A DNA stretch of 64,000 bases from Cupriavidus respiraculi (GTDB lineage: Bacteria; Pseudomonadota; Gammaproteobacteria; Burkholderiales; Burkholderiaceae), in NCBI RefSeq assembly GCF_914271545.1, contig NZ_CAJZAH010000002.1:372001-436000 (forward strand). Direction: 5' to 3'. The position numbers were made by a program, and so were the translations under genes. Shown one piece after another: positions 26,367 through 35,936 of this stretch; position 1 is the first letter of the stretch, and each line of letters starts with the position of its first letter. The notes below the pieces were generated by a model that did not search any database, had not been told where the DNA came from, and saw only the letters and a program-made list of their open reading frames with translations.

Positions 26367-28037
26367 TTACAGCAGGATGCGGCGGAAGTCCGCCAGCAAC
26401 TGCGCGAAGTAGGTGTTGAAGCGAGCCGCCTCGGCTCCGTCGAGCACGCGGTGATCCCACGACAGCGACAGCGGCAGCGTCAGGCGCGGCACGAACTGCT
26501 TGCCGTCCCACACGGGCTTCTGATACGACTTGCAGACGCCCATGATGGCCACTTCCGGCGCATTGATGATGGGCGTGAAGTACGTCCCGCCCAGGCCGCC
26601 CAGCGACGAGATCGAGAAGCAGCCGCCCTGCATCTGGTCGGGCTTGAGCTTGCCGTCGCGCGCCAGCTTGGCCAGTTCGCTCATTTCCTGCGCGATCTCG
26701 ATCACGCCCTTCTTGTCGGCGTCCTTGATCACGGGCACGACCAGGCCATTCGGCGTGTCGGCGGCGAAGCCGATGTTGAAATACTTCTTCAGCACCAGAT
26801 TGTCGCCGTCGAGCGAGGCGTTGAAGTTGGGGAATTTCTTCAGCGCGGCGACGGTGGCCTTGATCATGAAGGCCAGCATCGTGACCTTGACGCCCTGCTT
26901 CTCGTATTCCTTGTTCAGCTGCACACGGAAGGCTTCCAGCTCGGTGATGTCGGCCTCGTCGTGGTTCGTGACGTGGGGAATCATCACCCAGTTGCGGTGC
27001 AGGTTGGCGCCCGAGATCTTCTTGATGCGCGACAGGGGCTTGCTTTCCACCTCGCCGTAGCGGGTGAAATCCACCTTCGGCCAGGGCAGCAGATTCAGCT
27101 CGCCACCGCCCGCGGGTGTGCCGGCGGCCTGCGAGGGCGCGGCGGCCTGGCCGCTCATCACGCTCTTCACATAGCGCTGCACGTCGTCCTGCAGGATGCG
27201 GCCCTTGGGACCGGTGCCGGGCACGCGCGAGACATCCACGCCGAGATCGCGGGCGAACTTGCGGACCGAGGGGCTGGCATGCGCGGCCTTGCCCGTCACG
27301 CCGGCGGGCGCAGCGGCGGGCGCGGGTGCGGCCGTCGGAGCCGGAGCCGGCGCGGGTGCCTGGGCGGCGGCCGGCGCAGGCGCAGCAGCGGGCGCGGGTG
27401 CCGGTGCGGGTGCCGAAGCCGCCGGCGCGGCGCCGGCGCCTTCGAGCAGCAGGATCAGCGTGCCTTCGGCGACGTTGTCACCGACCTTGACCTTGATTTC
27501 CTTGACCACGCCCGCGGCGGGGGACGGCACGTCCATCGTGGCCTTGTCGGATTCCAGCGTGATCAGCGCATCCTCGGCGTTGACCGTATCGCCCGGCTTC
27601 ACATGGATCTCGATCACCGGCACCCCGTCGTAGTCCCCGATATCGGGCACCTTGACCTCGACCGTGCCACCGCCGCCGGCGGCCGGCGCGCTGGCCGGCG
27701 CGGGTGCCGGTGCCGGGGCCGCAGCGGCGGGAGCCGGCGCGGGCGAAGGCGAAGGCGCCGGAGCGGCGGCCGGTGCGGGAGCGGGAGCGGCGGCGCCCGC
27801 CGGCTCCAGCATGACCAGCACCGAGCCCTCGGACACGTTGTCGCCCACCTTGATGCGGACTTCCTTGACGGTGCCGGCCTGCGGCGACGGCACGTCCATG
27901 GTCGCCTTGTCCGACTCCAGGGTCACCAGCGCGTCCTCCGCGTCGATGGTGTCGCCGGGCTTCACATGGACTTCGATGACCGGTACGGCGTCGTAGTCGC
28001 CGATATCCGGCACCTTGATTTCAATCGCTTGACTCAT
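26367..28037 (-). CDS. aceF: Pyruvate dehydrogenase E2, dihydrolipoyllysine acetyltransferase
   Basis: Core of the pyruvate dehydrogenase complex; transfers acetyl from lipoyl to CoA. It has 556 residues: two lipoyl domains (about 1-80 with K44 in ESDKATM, and about 118-195), each followed by a long Ala/Pro linker, an E1/E3-binding domain near 255-292 ([20 protein letters not shown]), and the acyltransferase domain with [17 protein letters not shown] near the C-terminus holding the catalytic His. The two lipoyl domains and the one in lpdA are closely alike. It is 163 bp after aceE, with an intercistronic hairpin. Confidence 0.95.
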   Translation of the reverse strand: MSQAIEIKVPDIGDYDAVPVIEVHVKPGDTIDAEDALVTLESDKATMDVPSPQAGTVKEVRIKVGDNVSEGSVLVMLEPAGAAAPAPAPAAAPAPSPSPAPAPAAAAPAPAPAPASAPAAGGGGTVEVKVPDIGDYDGVPVIEIHVKPGDTVNAEDALITLESDKATMDVPSPAAGVVKEIKVKVGDNVAEGTLILLLEGAGAAPAASAPAPAPAPAAAPAPAAAQAPAPAPAPTAAPAPAAAPAGVTGKAAHASPSVRKFARDLGVDVSRVPGTGPKGRILQDDVQRYVKSVMSGQAAAPSQAAGTPAGGGELNLLPWPKVDFTRYGEVESKPLSRIKKISGANLHRNWVMIPHVTNHDEADITELEAFRVQLNKEYEKQGVKVTMLAFMIKATVAALKKFPNFNASLDGDNLVLKKYFNIGFAADTPNGLVVPVIKDADKKGVIEIAQEMSELAKLARDGKLKPDQMQGGCFSISSLGGLGGTYFTPIINAPEVAIMGVCKSYQKPVWDGKQFVPRLTLPLSLSWDHRVLDGAEAARFNTYFAQLLADFRRILL

Positions 28038-28153
28038 TCAGTGTCTCCTGGTCAGGCCGGCACGCGCACAAGAACGCCAGCGCCGAGAGTAACCTCGGCG
28101 CCCGCTTCTGTCACGCCGCCGCGCCGCGGACGCGCCGGGCAAGCCCGGGGCGC

Positions 28154-28178
28154 CCGGGCGCGGCATCGCCGCGCCTGG
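28154..28178 (-). repeat. Intercistronic hairpin between aceE and aceF
   Basis: CCGGGCGCGGC and GCCGCGCCTGG flank ATC (10 of 11 pairs). There is no U tract, so it is more likely an mRNA stability or processing element than a terminator. Confidence 0.45.
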
Positions 28179-28200
28179 GGGTTCGCGCAGTGCAGCCGGA

Positions 28201-30891
28201 TCAGACCGACATCGGGTTCGGCTTGTTGGGATCGAGGTTGTACTTCTTGATCGCCTCGGCGACCTTGTCGCGGCCGATCGCGCCCTCGTCGGCCAGCGCC
28301 TTCAGCGCGGCCAGCGTGACCCAATGGCGGTCCACCTCGAAGAAGTGACGCAGCTTCTCGCGGGTATCCGAGCGGCCGAAGCCGTCGGTGCCGAGCACCA
28401 CGTAGCGGCGCGGCACGAAGGGACGGATCTGCTCGGCGAAGGCGCGCACGTAGTCGGTCGAGGCGATCACTGGACCGCGCACCGACTTCAGGCTCTTCGT
28501 CACGTGCGATTCGCGCGGCGTCTCGGTCGGGTGCAGCAGGTTCCAGCGCTCGGCGTCCTGGCCTTCGCGGGCCAGTTCCGTGAAGCTCGGGCAGCTCCAC
28601 AGGTCCGATTCCACGCCCCAGTCCTTCTTCAGCAGCTCGGCCGCGGCGATCACCTCGCGGAAGATCGTGCCCGAGCCCAGCAGCTGCACGCGCGGCGCAT
28701 TGCTGTTCTCCACGCCCTTGCGGAACGCGTACATGCCCTTGACGATGTCCTGCTCCACGCCAGCCGGCATGACCGGATGCTCGTAGTTCTCGTTCATCAC
28801 GGTCAGGTAGTAGTAGACGTCCTGCTGCTCCGCGTACATGCGGCGCAGGCCGTCCTGCACGATCACCGCCAGCTCGTACTGGAAGGTCGGGTCGTACGAG
28901 ATGCAGTTCGGGATCGCGGCATGGAACACGTGCGAATGGCCGTCCTCGTGCTGCAGGCCCTCGCCGTTCAGCGTCGTGCGGCCCGACGTGCCGCCCAGCA
29001 GGAAGCCGCGCGAGCGCATGTCGGCGGCGGCCCAGCACAGGTCGCCGATACGCTGGATGCCGAACATCGAGTAATAGATGTAGAACGGGATCATCTGCAC
29101 GCCGTGCGTCGAATACGACGTGGCGGCCGCGATCCAGTCGCACATGGCGCCGGCTTCGTTGATGCCTTCCTGCAGGACCTGGCCCGTCTCCGACTCCTTG
29201 TAGAACATGAGCTGGTCATGGTCTTCGGGAACGTACTTCTGGCCTTGCTGGTTCCAGATGCCGATCTGGCGGAACAGGCCTTCCATGCCGAACGTGCGCG
29301 ACTCGTCCGGCACGATGGGCACCACGTGCTTGCCGATCTGCTTGTCCTTGAGCAGCGTGTTCAGGATCCGCACGAACGCCATCGTGGTGGACACCTCGCG
29401 GCCCTCGCCGGTACCCTTGAGCAGCGCATCGAACGCGGACAGTTCGGGCACCTTCAGCGGCTCGGCCTTCTGGCGGCGGGTCGGCAGGTAGCCGCCCAGC
29501 TCCATGCGGCGGGCGCGCATGTATTCCAGTTCCTTCGAGCCTTCGGGGAAGGTGATGTACGGCACTTCCTCCAGCTTGTCGTCCGGCACCGGAATGTTGA
29601 ACTGATCGCGGAAGCGGCGGATCGCCTCCACCGGCATCTTCTTCTGCTGGTGGCTGATGTTCATGGCCTGGCCGGCATCGCCCATGCCATAGCCCTTGAT
29701 GGTCTTGGCCAGGATCAGCGTCGGCTGGCCCTTGTGCTCGCTGGCGGCCTTGTAGGCGGCGTAGATCTTGTGCGGATCGTGGCCGCCGCGGTTCAGGCGC
29801 CAGATGTCGTCGTCGGACCAGTCGGCGACCATGGCCTTCAGTTCCGGCGTATTGAAGAAGTGCTCGCGCACGTAGGCGCCGTCCTTGGCCTTGAAGGTCT
29901 GATATTCGCCGTCGACGGCTTCCATCATCCGCTTCATCAGCAGGCCCTTGGTGTCGCGCGCCAGCAGCTGGTCCCAGCGGCTGCCCCATACCACCTTGAT
30001 GACGTTCCAGCCCGAGCCGCGGAATTCCGACTCCAGTTCCTGGATGATCTTGCCGTTGCCGCGCACCGGACCGTCCAGGCGCTGCAGGTTGCAGTTGATG
30101 ACGAAGACCAGGTTGTCCAGCCGCTCGCGGCCGGCCATGCCGATCGCGCCCAGCGATTCCGGCTCGTCGGTCTCGCCGTCGCCGAGGAAGGCCCAGACCT
30201 TGCGCTCGCCGAGCTTGGCGATCAGGCCGCGGCTTTCCAGGTATTTCATGAAGCGGGCCTGATAGATCGCCATGATCGGGCCCAGGCCCATCGACACCGT
30301 CGGGAACTGCCAGAAGTCCGGCATCAGCCACGGGTGCGGATACGACGAGATGCCCTGGCCGTCCACTTCCTGGCGGAAATTGTCCAGCTGGTTCTCCGTC
30401 AGGCGGCCCAGCAGGAAGGCGCGCGAATACACGCCGGGGGCCGAGTGGCCCTGCACGAAGACCAGGTCGCCGCCGTGCTTGTCGGACGGGGCATGCCAGA
30501 AGTGGTTGTAGCCGACGTCGTAGAGGGTCGCGGCCGAGGCGTAGGACGAGATATGGCCGCCCACGTTGGTGTGCTTGTTGGCACGCAGCACCATCGCCAT
30601 CGCGTTCCAGCGCGAATACGAGCGGATGCGGTGCTCGATGTCCTGGTCGCCGGGAATGCGCGCCTGCTGCTCCACCGGGATCGTATTGATATACGGCGTC
30701 TCGGCGTGGAAGGGTTGCGTCACGCCATTCACGCGCGCGTACTCGATCTGCTTGTCGATCAGGAAGGCGGCGCGTTCGCTGCCTTCGGCGCCAAGCACGC
30801 CCTGCAGGGCTTCAAGCCATTCCTGGGTTTCCTGGGGATCGGCATCGTTGGCGCCGGCTGCGCCGAGGATCTGCTCTGGTACGGCTGACAT
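28201..30891 (-). CDS. aceE: Pyruvate dehydrogenase E1, homodimeric type
   Basis: Thiamine-diphosphate enzyme that decarboxylates pyruvate and acetylates lipoyl-E2. It has 896 residues, the normal length for the homodimeric E1. The thiamine site is GDGETDEPES (near residue 234) through NCNLQRLDGPVRGNG. Other family stretches are HTNVGGHISSYASAATLYD and TSGRTTLNGEGLQHEDGHSH. The ATG at 30891 has AGGAGA upstream. First gene of the minus-strand pdh operon; a promoter with a 200-nt leader is proposed at 31100-31128, with two AT-rich elements directly upstream. Confidence 0.96.
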   Translation of the reverse strand: MSAVPEQILGAAGANDADPQETQEWLEALQGVLGAEGSERAAFLIDKQIEYARVNGVTQPFHAETPYINTIPVEQQARIPGDQDIEHRIRSYSRWNAMAMVLRANKHTNVGGHISSYASAATLYDVGYNHFWHAPSDKHGGDLVFVQGHSAPGVYSRAFLLGRLTENQLDNFRQEVDGQGISSYPHPWLMPDFWQFPTVSMGLGPIMAIYQARFMKYLESRGLIAKLGERKVWAFLGDGETDEPESLGAIGMAGRERLDNLVFVINCNLQRLDGPVRGNGKIIQELESEFRGSGWNVIKVVWGSRWDQLLARDTKGLLMKRMMEAVDGEYQTFKAKDGAYVREHFFNTPELKAMVADWSDDDIWRLNRGGHDPHKIYAAYKAASEHKGQPTLILAKTIKGYGMGDAGQAMNISHQQKKMPVEAIRRFRDQFNIPVPDDKLEEVPYITFPEGSKELEYMRARRMELGGYLPTRRQKAEPLKVPELSAFDALLKGTGEGREVSTTMAFVRILNTLLKDKQIGKHVVPIVPDESRTFGMEGLFRQIGIWNQQGQKYVPEDHDQLMFYKESETGQVLQEGINEAGAMCDWIAAATSYSTHGVQMIPFYIYYSMFGIQRIGDLCWAAADMRSRGFLLGGTSGRTTLNGEGLQHEDGHSHVFHAAIPNCISYDPTFQYELAVIVQDGLRRMYAEQQDVYYYLTVMNENYEHPVMPAGVEQDIVKGMYAFRKGVENSNAPRVQLLGSGTIFREVIAAAELLKKDWGVESDLWSCPSFTELAREGQDAERWNLLHPTETPRESHVTKSLKSVRGPVIASTDYVRAFAEQIRPFVPRRYVVLGTDGFGRSDTREKLRHFFEVDRHWVTLAALKALADEGAIGRDKVAEAIKKYNLDPNKPNPMSV

Positions 30892-31099
30892 GACTGTCTC
30901 CTGTGAATTCCTGCACCGCAGCCACGCTCTGGCGTCGGGACGGGTGTGACGGTATGACTGGCGACGCGGCGCGGGGTGCCGGACATTTGGAGTCGGCCAG
31001 GGAAGGCCATCCCGGTCCGGGCCTGCGCTGCCGGCACCGTCCTGCTGGCGCAGGGATCGGCGGGCGCGGCTGTGCCGTCCGCGTTGTTGGGTCGCACCG

Positions 31100-31128
31100 A
31101 TTCTATGGAAGCACATTGAGCGGCACAA
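31100..31128 (-). promoter_or_regulatory. Candidate aceE promoter
   Basis: On the minus strand TTGTGC (31128-31123) and TAGAAT (31105-31100) lie 17 bp apart. The -10 is good and the -35 weak, which fits an activated promoter. The implied leader is about 200 nt. Confidence 0.5.
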
Positions 31129-31147
31129 GCGAAATTTTCAAATTGCG

Positions 31148-31166
31148 ATATGGTTTGTCACCATAT
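31148..31166. promoter_or_regulatory. 19-bp palindrome upstream of aceE promoter
   Basis: ATATGGT and ACCATAT flank TTGTC, a perfect inverted repeat about 20 bp upstream of the aceE -35 box. It could bind a dimeric regulator of aceE or of the divergent kinase gene. Confidence 0.45.
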
Positions 31167-31319
31167 GAAATAATGCGGCGACGCACCAAAGCCGCCCCCG
31201 CCGCCGCCGATAACGCCCCGGGGACGGCACCGCGCCGGACGATCCACATTGGCGCTTACCCGGAGCGACGCGGTGCAGCAATCCCGCTACACTGTTCGGT
31301 CAGTCGTCAATACCCATCC

Positions 31320-33950
31320 ATGCCGTTCCTTCAACGCCTTCTCAAGCGCCTGCCCGGGCTGCGCTCCGCGATTCTTCCCGCCACCGTTGCGGAGACATCC
31401 CGGTCCGCGAACGCCACGCATCCGACCCAGGGCGGCTCCGCGGCCATGGACGGCATCACGCCGCTGGACTCGCTCGACGGGCTGGGCGCCGGCGACGACG
31501 GCACCGGGGAGGAGGCGGCGGCCTTCAACGGCCCGCCGCGCGGCCTGTGGTGGCTGCGCTGGCGCAACCTGGTCGCGACCAGCTGGTTCATGTTCATCCC
31601 CCTGGTCGCGATCGTGCTGTTTACCGCGGCCATGGGCGTCATCCTGTGGTCGCTGCACGAGACGGAGCGCCAGCAGCAGCATGACGCGCTGTACCGCGAC
31701 GCGGCATGGGCGCAGCAGCGCGTGCGGCTGTCCCTGCTGAGCAACCAGGATCAGCTTGCCTCGCTGGCGCGCGACATCGCCGCCGCGCAGCTGGACCAGA
31801 ACGCCTACCGCACGGCCGCGCAGGAAATCCTGCGCGAGAACCCCGAGATCGTCTTCGTCAACTGGCTCGACGCCACGCGCCGCGCGCGCTGGTCGCTGCC
31901 CTCCACCTCCGAATTCGCCAGCCGGCTGCGCGAGACACAGGACCAGCCCCTCGAGCCCGAAGTGCTCGACACGTTCGATACCGCCCGCGAAACGCAGCGC
32001 GTGGTGTATTCCCGCCCCATCGTCAACGAGCGCGGCGACAGCTTCATGCTGCTGCAGGTGCCGATCGTGCGGGACAACGAATTTCTCGGCACGCTCGGCG
32101 CGCTCTACTCGATCAACGGCATCCTGACCCACCTGCTGCCGCCCGAGCTCACCGAGCGCTACCGCTTCTCGCTGATCGACAAGAACAACCAGCTGCGCGC
32201 CAGCACCTCGCTGCGCCCGGTGCCGGCCACCGCGCTGTCGTACGAAGTCCTGCTCGATCCGCCGGGGCACTCGCTGTCGCTGCGCGCCGATGCCTATCCG
32301 CCCGCGTCCAACCTGCCGAACAACATGCTGCTGTGGCTGGTGGTGGGGCTGTCGTGCTTCCTGCTGTGGAGCCTGTGGAGCATGTGGCGCCATACCAGCC
32401 GGCGCTCCGAGGCGCAGCGCGCGCTGCTGGCCGAGACCTCGTTCCGGCGCGCGATGGAAAACTCGATGCTGATCGGCCTGCGCGCGCTGAACCTGAATGG
32501 CCGCATCACCTATGTGAACCCCGCCTTCTGCCGCATGACCGGCTGGCAGGAGCACGAACTGGTGGGCCGCGTGCCGCCCTTCCCCTACTGGCCGCCCAAC
32601 GACCAGCGCGAGATGCAGCGCCAGATCGACCTGACCCTGCAGGGCAAGTCGCCGGCCAGCGGCTACGAGATGCGCGTGATGCGCCGCGACGGCACCAGCT
32701 TCTTCGCCCGCATGTACGTCTCGCCGCTGATCGACAGCCGCGGCCGCCATACCGGCTGGATGAGCTCGATGACGGACATCACCGAGCCCAAGCGCGCCCG
32801 CGAGGAACTGGCCGCGGCGCACGACCGCTTCACCACCGTGCTGGAGAGCCTGGACGCCGCGGTGTCGGTGCTGGCCACCGACAAGCCCGAGCTGTTGTTC
32901 GCCAACCGCTACTACCGCCAACTGTTCGGCTGGGAGGCCGAGGGTCACCTGAAGCTGGCCGGCGGCGACGTCGACCAGGAACAGGTCACCAGCGACCACA
33001 CCGACTTCGTCGACGCCTATGCCGGCCTGCCGGCCTCCGAGCTGATGCCCTATGCGTCGGACGCACGGGAGATCTTCGTGCCCGACATGCAGAAGTGGTT
33101 CGAAGTCCGGCGCCGCTATATCCAGTGGGTCGACGGCCACCTCGCGCAGATGCAGATCGCCACCGACATCACCGTGCGCAAGGCCGCCGAGGAAATGGCG
33201 CGCCAGCACGAGGAACGCCTGCAGTTCACCAGCCGCCTGACCACCATGGGCGAGATGGCCTCGTCGCTGGCGCACGAGCTGAACCAGCCGCTGGCCGCCA
33301 TCAACAACTACTGCATGGGCGCGGTGGCACGGCTGCGCTCCGGCCGCAGCACGCCCGAGGACCTGGTTCCGATCCTGGAGAAGACTTCGGCGCAGGCGGT
33401 GCGGGCCGGCACCATCATCAGCCGCATCCGGGGTTTCGTGAAACGCAGCCAGCCGCAGCGGCGCGAGGCCTCGCTGCACGAGATCGTGGCCGACGCGGTG
33501 GGCCTGGCCGACCTGGAAGCGGCACGCCGCCGGGTGACCATCCTGACCCGGCTGCCCGCGCCCCCGCTGTCGCTTTACGTCGACCCCGTGCTGATCGAGC
33601 AGGTGCTGGTCAACCTGCTGAAGAACGCGGTGGAAGCCATGGCCGGGCTGCCGGCCATGCGCGCCACGGGCGTCGTCAGGCTGCACGCGCGCATCGAGCC
33701 CGGCGAACTCGGGCAGACCATCCGCATCGATGTGATCGACCAGGGCCCGGGCGTGGACGAGGACACCAAGGAGCGGCTGTTCGAGCCGTTCTTCAGCACC
33801 AAGTCCGACGGCATGGGCATGGGGCTGAATATCTGCCGCTCGATCATCGAATCGCACCAGGGCCGCCTGTGGGTCGAAAACAATGCCGACGGCATCGGCT
33901 GTACGTTTAAAATCCTGCTGCCGTTGCAGCCGGAGACGGCGGAACAGTAG
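31320..33950 (+). CDS. Two-component sensor histidine kinase with two PAS domains (FixL/DctB-like)
   Basis: Membrane-bound kinase of 876 residues. Two membrane segments (about 83-110 and 335-356) enclose a periplasmic or extracytoplasmic sensor domain of about 220 residues. Two PAS domains follow (about 375-495, 505-625; the first has MENSMLIGLRALNLNGRITY), then the H-box SLAHELNQPLAAINNY with phosphorylated H652, and the ATPase domain with NLLKNAVEAM, DQGPGVDE and GMGMGLNICRSIIE. The ATG at 31320 is chosen as the first start with a compact N-terminus. A FixJ-type regulator follows 136 bp on. Being divergent from aceE it may sense a carboxylate or redox cue of pyruvate metabolism. Confidence 0.88.
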   Translation: MPFLQRLLKRLPGLRSAILPATVAETSRSANATHPTQGGSAAMDGITPLDSLDGLGAGDDGTGEEAAAFNGPPRGLWWLRWRNLVATSWFMFIPLVAIVLFTAAMGVILWSLHETERQQQHDALYRDAAWAQQRVRLSLLSNQDQLASLARDIAAAQLDQNAYRTAAQEILRENPEIVFVNWLDATRRARWSLPSTSEFASRLRETQDQPLEPEVLDTFDTARETQRVVYSRPIVNERGDSFMLLQVPIVRDNEFLGTLGALYSINGILTHLLPPELTERYRFSLIDKNNQLRASTSLRPVPATALSYEVLLDPPGHSLSLRADAYPPASNLPNNMLLWLVVGLSCFLLWSLWSMWRHTSRRSEAQRALLAETSFRRAMENSMLIGLRALNLNGRITYVNPAFCRMTGWQEHELVGRVPPFPYWPPNDQREMQRQIDLTLQGKSPASGYEMRVMRRDGTSFFARMYVSPLIDSRGRHTGWMSSMTDITEPKRAREELAAAHDRFTTVLESLDAAVSVLATDKPELLFANRYYRQLFGWEAEGHLKLAGGDVDQEQVTSDHTDFVDAYAGLPASELMPYASDAREIFVPDMQKWFEVRRRYIQWVDGHLAQMQIATDITVRKAAEEMARQHEERLQFTSRLTTMGEMASSLAHELNQPLAAINNYCMGAVARLRSGRSTPEDLVPILEKTSAQAVRAGTIISRIRGFVKRSQPQRREASLHEIVADAVGLADLEAARRRVTILTRLPAPPLSLYVDPVLIEQVLVNLLKNAVEAMAGLPAMRATGVVRLHARIEPGELGQTIRIDVIDQGPGVDEDTKERLFEPFFSTKSDGMGMGLNICRSIIESHQGRLWVENNADGIGCTFKILLPLQPETAEQ

Positions 33951-34086
33951 GCCGCGCCCGGTTCGCCGGGCGGCCCCGATCACGATAGCCGCCACCGAGC
34001 GGCACCCGACCTTGGTGGCGTGCCCGCGGCGCGCGGACGCGGTTACACTAGCCGGGATTGCAGACGATGCAGCATCAGGAGACTTC

Positions 34087-34719
34087 ATGACCGTAGCGCC
34101 GAACCCCACACCCAATCGCGGCGAAACCGTGTTCATCGTCGACGACGATGAAGCCATGCGCGACTCGCTGACCTGGCTGCTGGAGGGCAATGGCTACCAG
34201 GTGCGCAGTTTCGCCAGCGCAGAGCAGTTCCTGTCGGCCTACGACGCCAGCCAGGTGGCCTGCGTGATCCTCGACGTCCGGATGCCCGGCATGAGCGGCC
34301 CGGAACTGCAGGAACGGATGATCGCCGAGAACATCAACATCCCCATCGTCTTCATCACCGGCCACGGCGACGTGCCGATGGCGGTCTCCACGATGAAGAA
34401 GGGCGCGATCGACTTCATCGAGAAGCCGTTCGACGAGTCCGAACTGCGCGCACTGGTCGAGCGCATGCTGCAGAAAGCCCGGGTGGACCACTCCGCCGCC
34501 CGCGAGCAGCGCGCCGCCAAGGACCTGCTGGGCAAGCTGACCACGCGCGAGCAGCAGGTGCTGGAGCGTATCGTGGCCGGACGGCTGAACAAGCAGATCG
34601 CCGACGACCTCGGCATCTCGATCAAGACGGTGGAGGCGCACCGCGCCAACATCATGGAAAAGCTCAACGTCAACACCGTGGCGGACCTGCTGCGCCTCGC
34701 GCTGTCGCGCAACAGCTGA
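34087..34719 (+). CDS. FixJ-type response regulator (receiver plus LuxR helix-turn-helix)
   Basis: DNA-binding response regulator of 210 residues, the partner of the kinase at 31320. The receiver domain (about 12-125) has acidic pair D20-D21, phosphoacceptor D63 in CVILDVRMPGMSG, Thr in FITGHGDVPMAV and Lys in FIEKPF. The LuxR/NarL-type helix-turn-helix is near 148-205 (LTTREQQVLERIVAGRLNKQ, KTVEAHRANIMEKL). Target genes are not identifiable directly; the pdh operon control region is a natural candidate. A strong GC hairpin follows the stop. Confidence 0.92.
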   Translation: MTVAPNPTPNRGETVFIVDDDEAMRDSLTWLLEGNGYQVRSFASAEQFLSAYDASQVACVILDVRMPGMSGPELQERMIAENINIPIVFITGHGDVPMAVSTMKKGAIDFIEKPFDESELRALVERMLQKARVDHSAAREQRAAKDLLGKLTTREQQVLERIVAGRLNKQIADDLGISIKTVEAHRANIMEKLNVNTVADLLRLALSRNS

Positions 34720-34727
34720 CCGCAACG

Positions 34728-34753
34728 ACCGCGGCGCCGCCCGGCGCCGCGGT
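34728..34753 (+). repeat. 12-bp perfect hairpin after the response regulator gene
   Basis: ACCGCGGCGCCG (34728-34739) and CGGCGCCGCGGT (34742-34753) form a very stable stem with almost no loop, starting 9 bp after the stop codon. There is no U tract; it could end transcription inefficiently or protect the 3' end. Confidence 0.5.
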
Positions 34754-34769
34754 GTGGGGCCGGCGCCCC

Positions 34770-34805
34770 GCGCCCCTTCCCGCGCCCCTTCCCGCGCCCC
34801 TTCCC
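34770..34805 (+). repeat. Three perfect 12-bp tandem repeats
   Basis: GCGCCCCTTCCC occurs three times in tandem at 34770-34781, 34782-34793 and 34794-34805, followed by a partial copy. It lies in the non-coding gap before folD and is a likely site of copy-number variation. Confidence 0.85.
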
Positions 34806-34971
34806 GTTCCCTCGCCGCTCCCCGGCGGCGCCGTCACCTCCGGCGTACCCCGCCATCCATCGGGCGCCCTCCCCTTATAATCTGACCTTTCCGGGTAACG
34901 CCCCCGCCCCGCACCCCGCGCGACGGCGCCCGCCCGTGTCCATTCATTCGCCGCTTCCTTTCGCCTCGCTC

Positions 34972-35823
34972 ATGTCCGCCCAACTCATCGACGGCAACGC
35001 CCTTGCCACCCAACTCCGCACCGAAGCCGCCCAGCGCGCCGCCCGCCTGACCGAGCGCGGCCACCAGCCCGGACTCGCCGTCGTCCTGGTCGGCGAAGAC
35101 CCGGCCAGCCAGGTCTATGTGCGCAACAAGGTCAAGGCGTGCGAGGACAACGGCTTCCATTCGTCGCTGGACCGCTATCCGGCCGACCTGTCCGAAGCCG
35201 ATCTGCTGGCGCGCATCGACGCGCTGAACCGCGACCCGAAGATCCACGGCATCCTGGTGCAGCTGCCGCTGCCCAAGCACATCGACAGCCACAAGGTGCT
35301 GGAAGCCATCGCGCCCGAGAAGGACGTGGACGGCTTCCACGTCGCCAACGCCGGCGCGCTGATGACCGGCGCCCCGCTGTTCCGCCCCTGCACGCCCTAT
35401 GGCTGCATGAAGATGCTCGAATCGATCGACTATCCGCTGCGCGGCGCCCGCGCGGTCGTCGTCGGCGCCTCGAACATCGTGGGCAAGCCGATGGCCATGC
35501 TGCTGCTGCAGGCCGGCGCCACGGTGACCATCTGCAACAGCAAGACCCGCGACCTGGCCGCGCACACGCGCGAGGCCGACGTGATCGTGGCCGCCGTGGG
35601 CCGCCGCAACATCATCACCGCCGACATGGTCAAACCCGGCGCGGTGGTGATCGACGTCGGCATGAACCGCGACGACAACGGCAAGCTCTGCGGCGACGTC
35701 GATTTCCAGGGCGTGAAGGAAGTCGCCGGCTATATCACGCCGGTACCCGGCGGCGTGGGGCCGATGACCATCACCATGCTGCTGGTCAACACGCTGGAAG
35801 CCGCCGAACGCGCCGCGGGCTGA
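34972..35823 (+). CDS. folD: Bifunctional methylenetetrahydrofolate dehydrogenase / cyclohydrolase
   Basis: Interconverts 5,10-methylene-, methenyl- and 10-formyl-tetrahydrofolate using NADP. It has 283 residues with the ATG at 34972 (E. coli 288); a GTG at 34936 would add 12 residues. Motifs are [19 protein letters not shown] with the catalytic Lys of the YxxxK pair, [37 protein letters not shown] for the nucleotide, and [20 protein letters not shown]. Cytoplasmic; single-carbon supply for purines and formyl-Met. Confidence 0.95.
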   Translation: MSAQLIDGNALATQLRTEAAQRAARLTERGHQPGLAVVLVGEDPASQVYVRNKVKACEDNGFHSSLDRYPADLSEADLLARIDALNRDPKIHGILVQLPLPKHIDSHKVLEAIAPEKDVDGFHVANAGALMTGAPLFRPCTPYGCMKMLESIDYPLRGARAVVVGASNIVGKPMAMLLLQAGATVTICNSKTRDLAAHTREADVIVAAVGRRNIITADMVKPGAVVIDVGMNRDDNGKLCGDVDFQGVKEVAGYITPVPGGVGPMTITMLLVNTLEAAERAAG

Positions 35824-35936
35824 GCCGTTTTCCGGCACGCTCGCCGGAAAAGGACGCCAGCCACTGGAAAACCCGCCGGCCGCCCCGATGTGAACACCAT
35901 TGGGCCTTTGTTTTGCGCCAGACAACCGAGATCGCC

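Larger units (their letters stand above)
30892..31319. other. Divergent control region between aceE and the histidine kinase
   Basis: 428 bp without a supported gene. It contains the aceE promoter, an AT-rich element resembling one at the iclR promoter, and a 19-bp palindrome. An in-frame extension of the kinase through this gap exists but has no family features, so I take it as untranslated. Confidence 0.55.

Noticed and set aside
30903-31319. N-terminal extension of the histidine kinase by 139 codons
   Set aside because: It crosses the aceE control region and the added sequence has no domain; the ATG at 31320 gives a normal protein.
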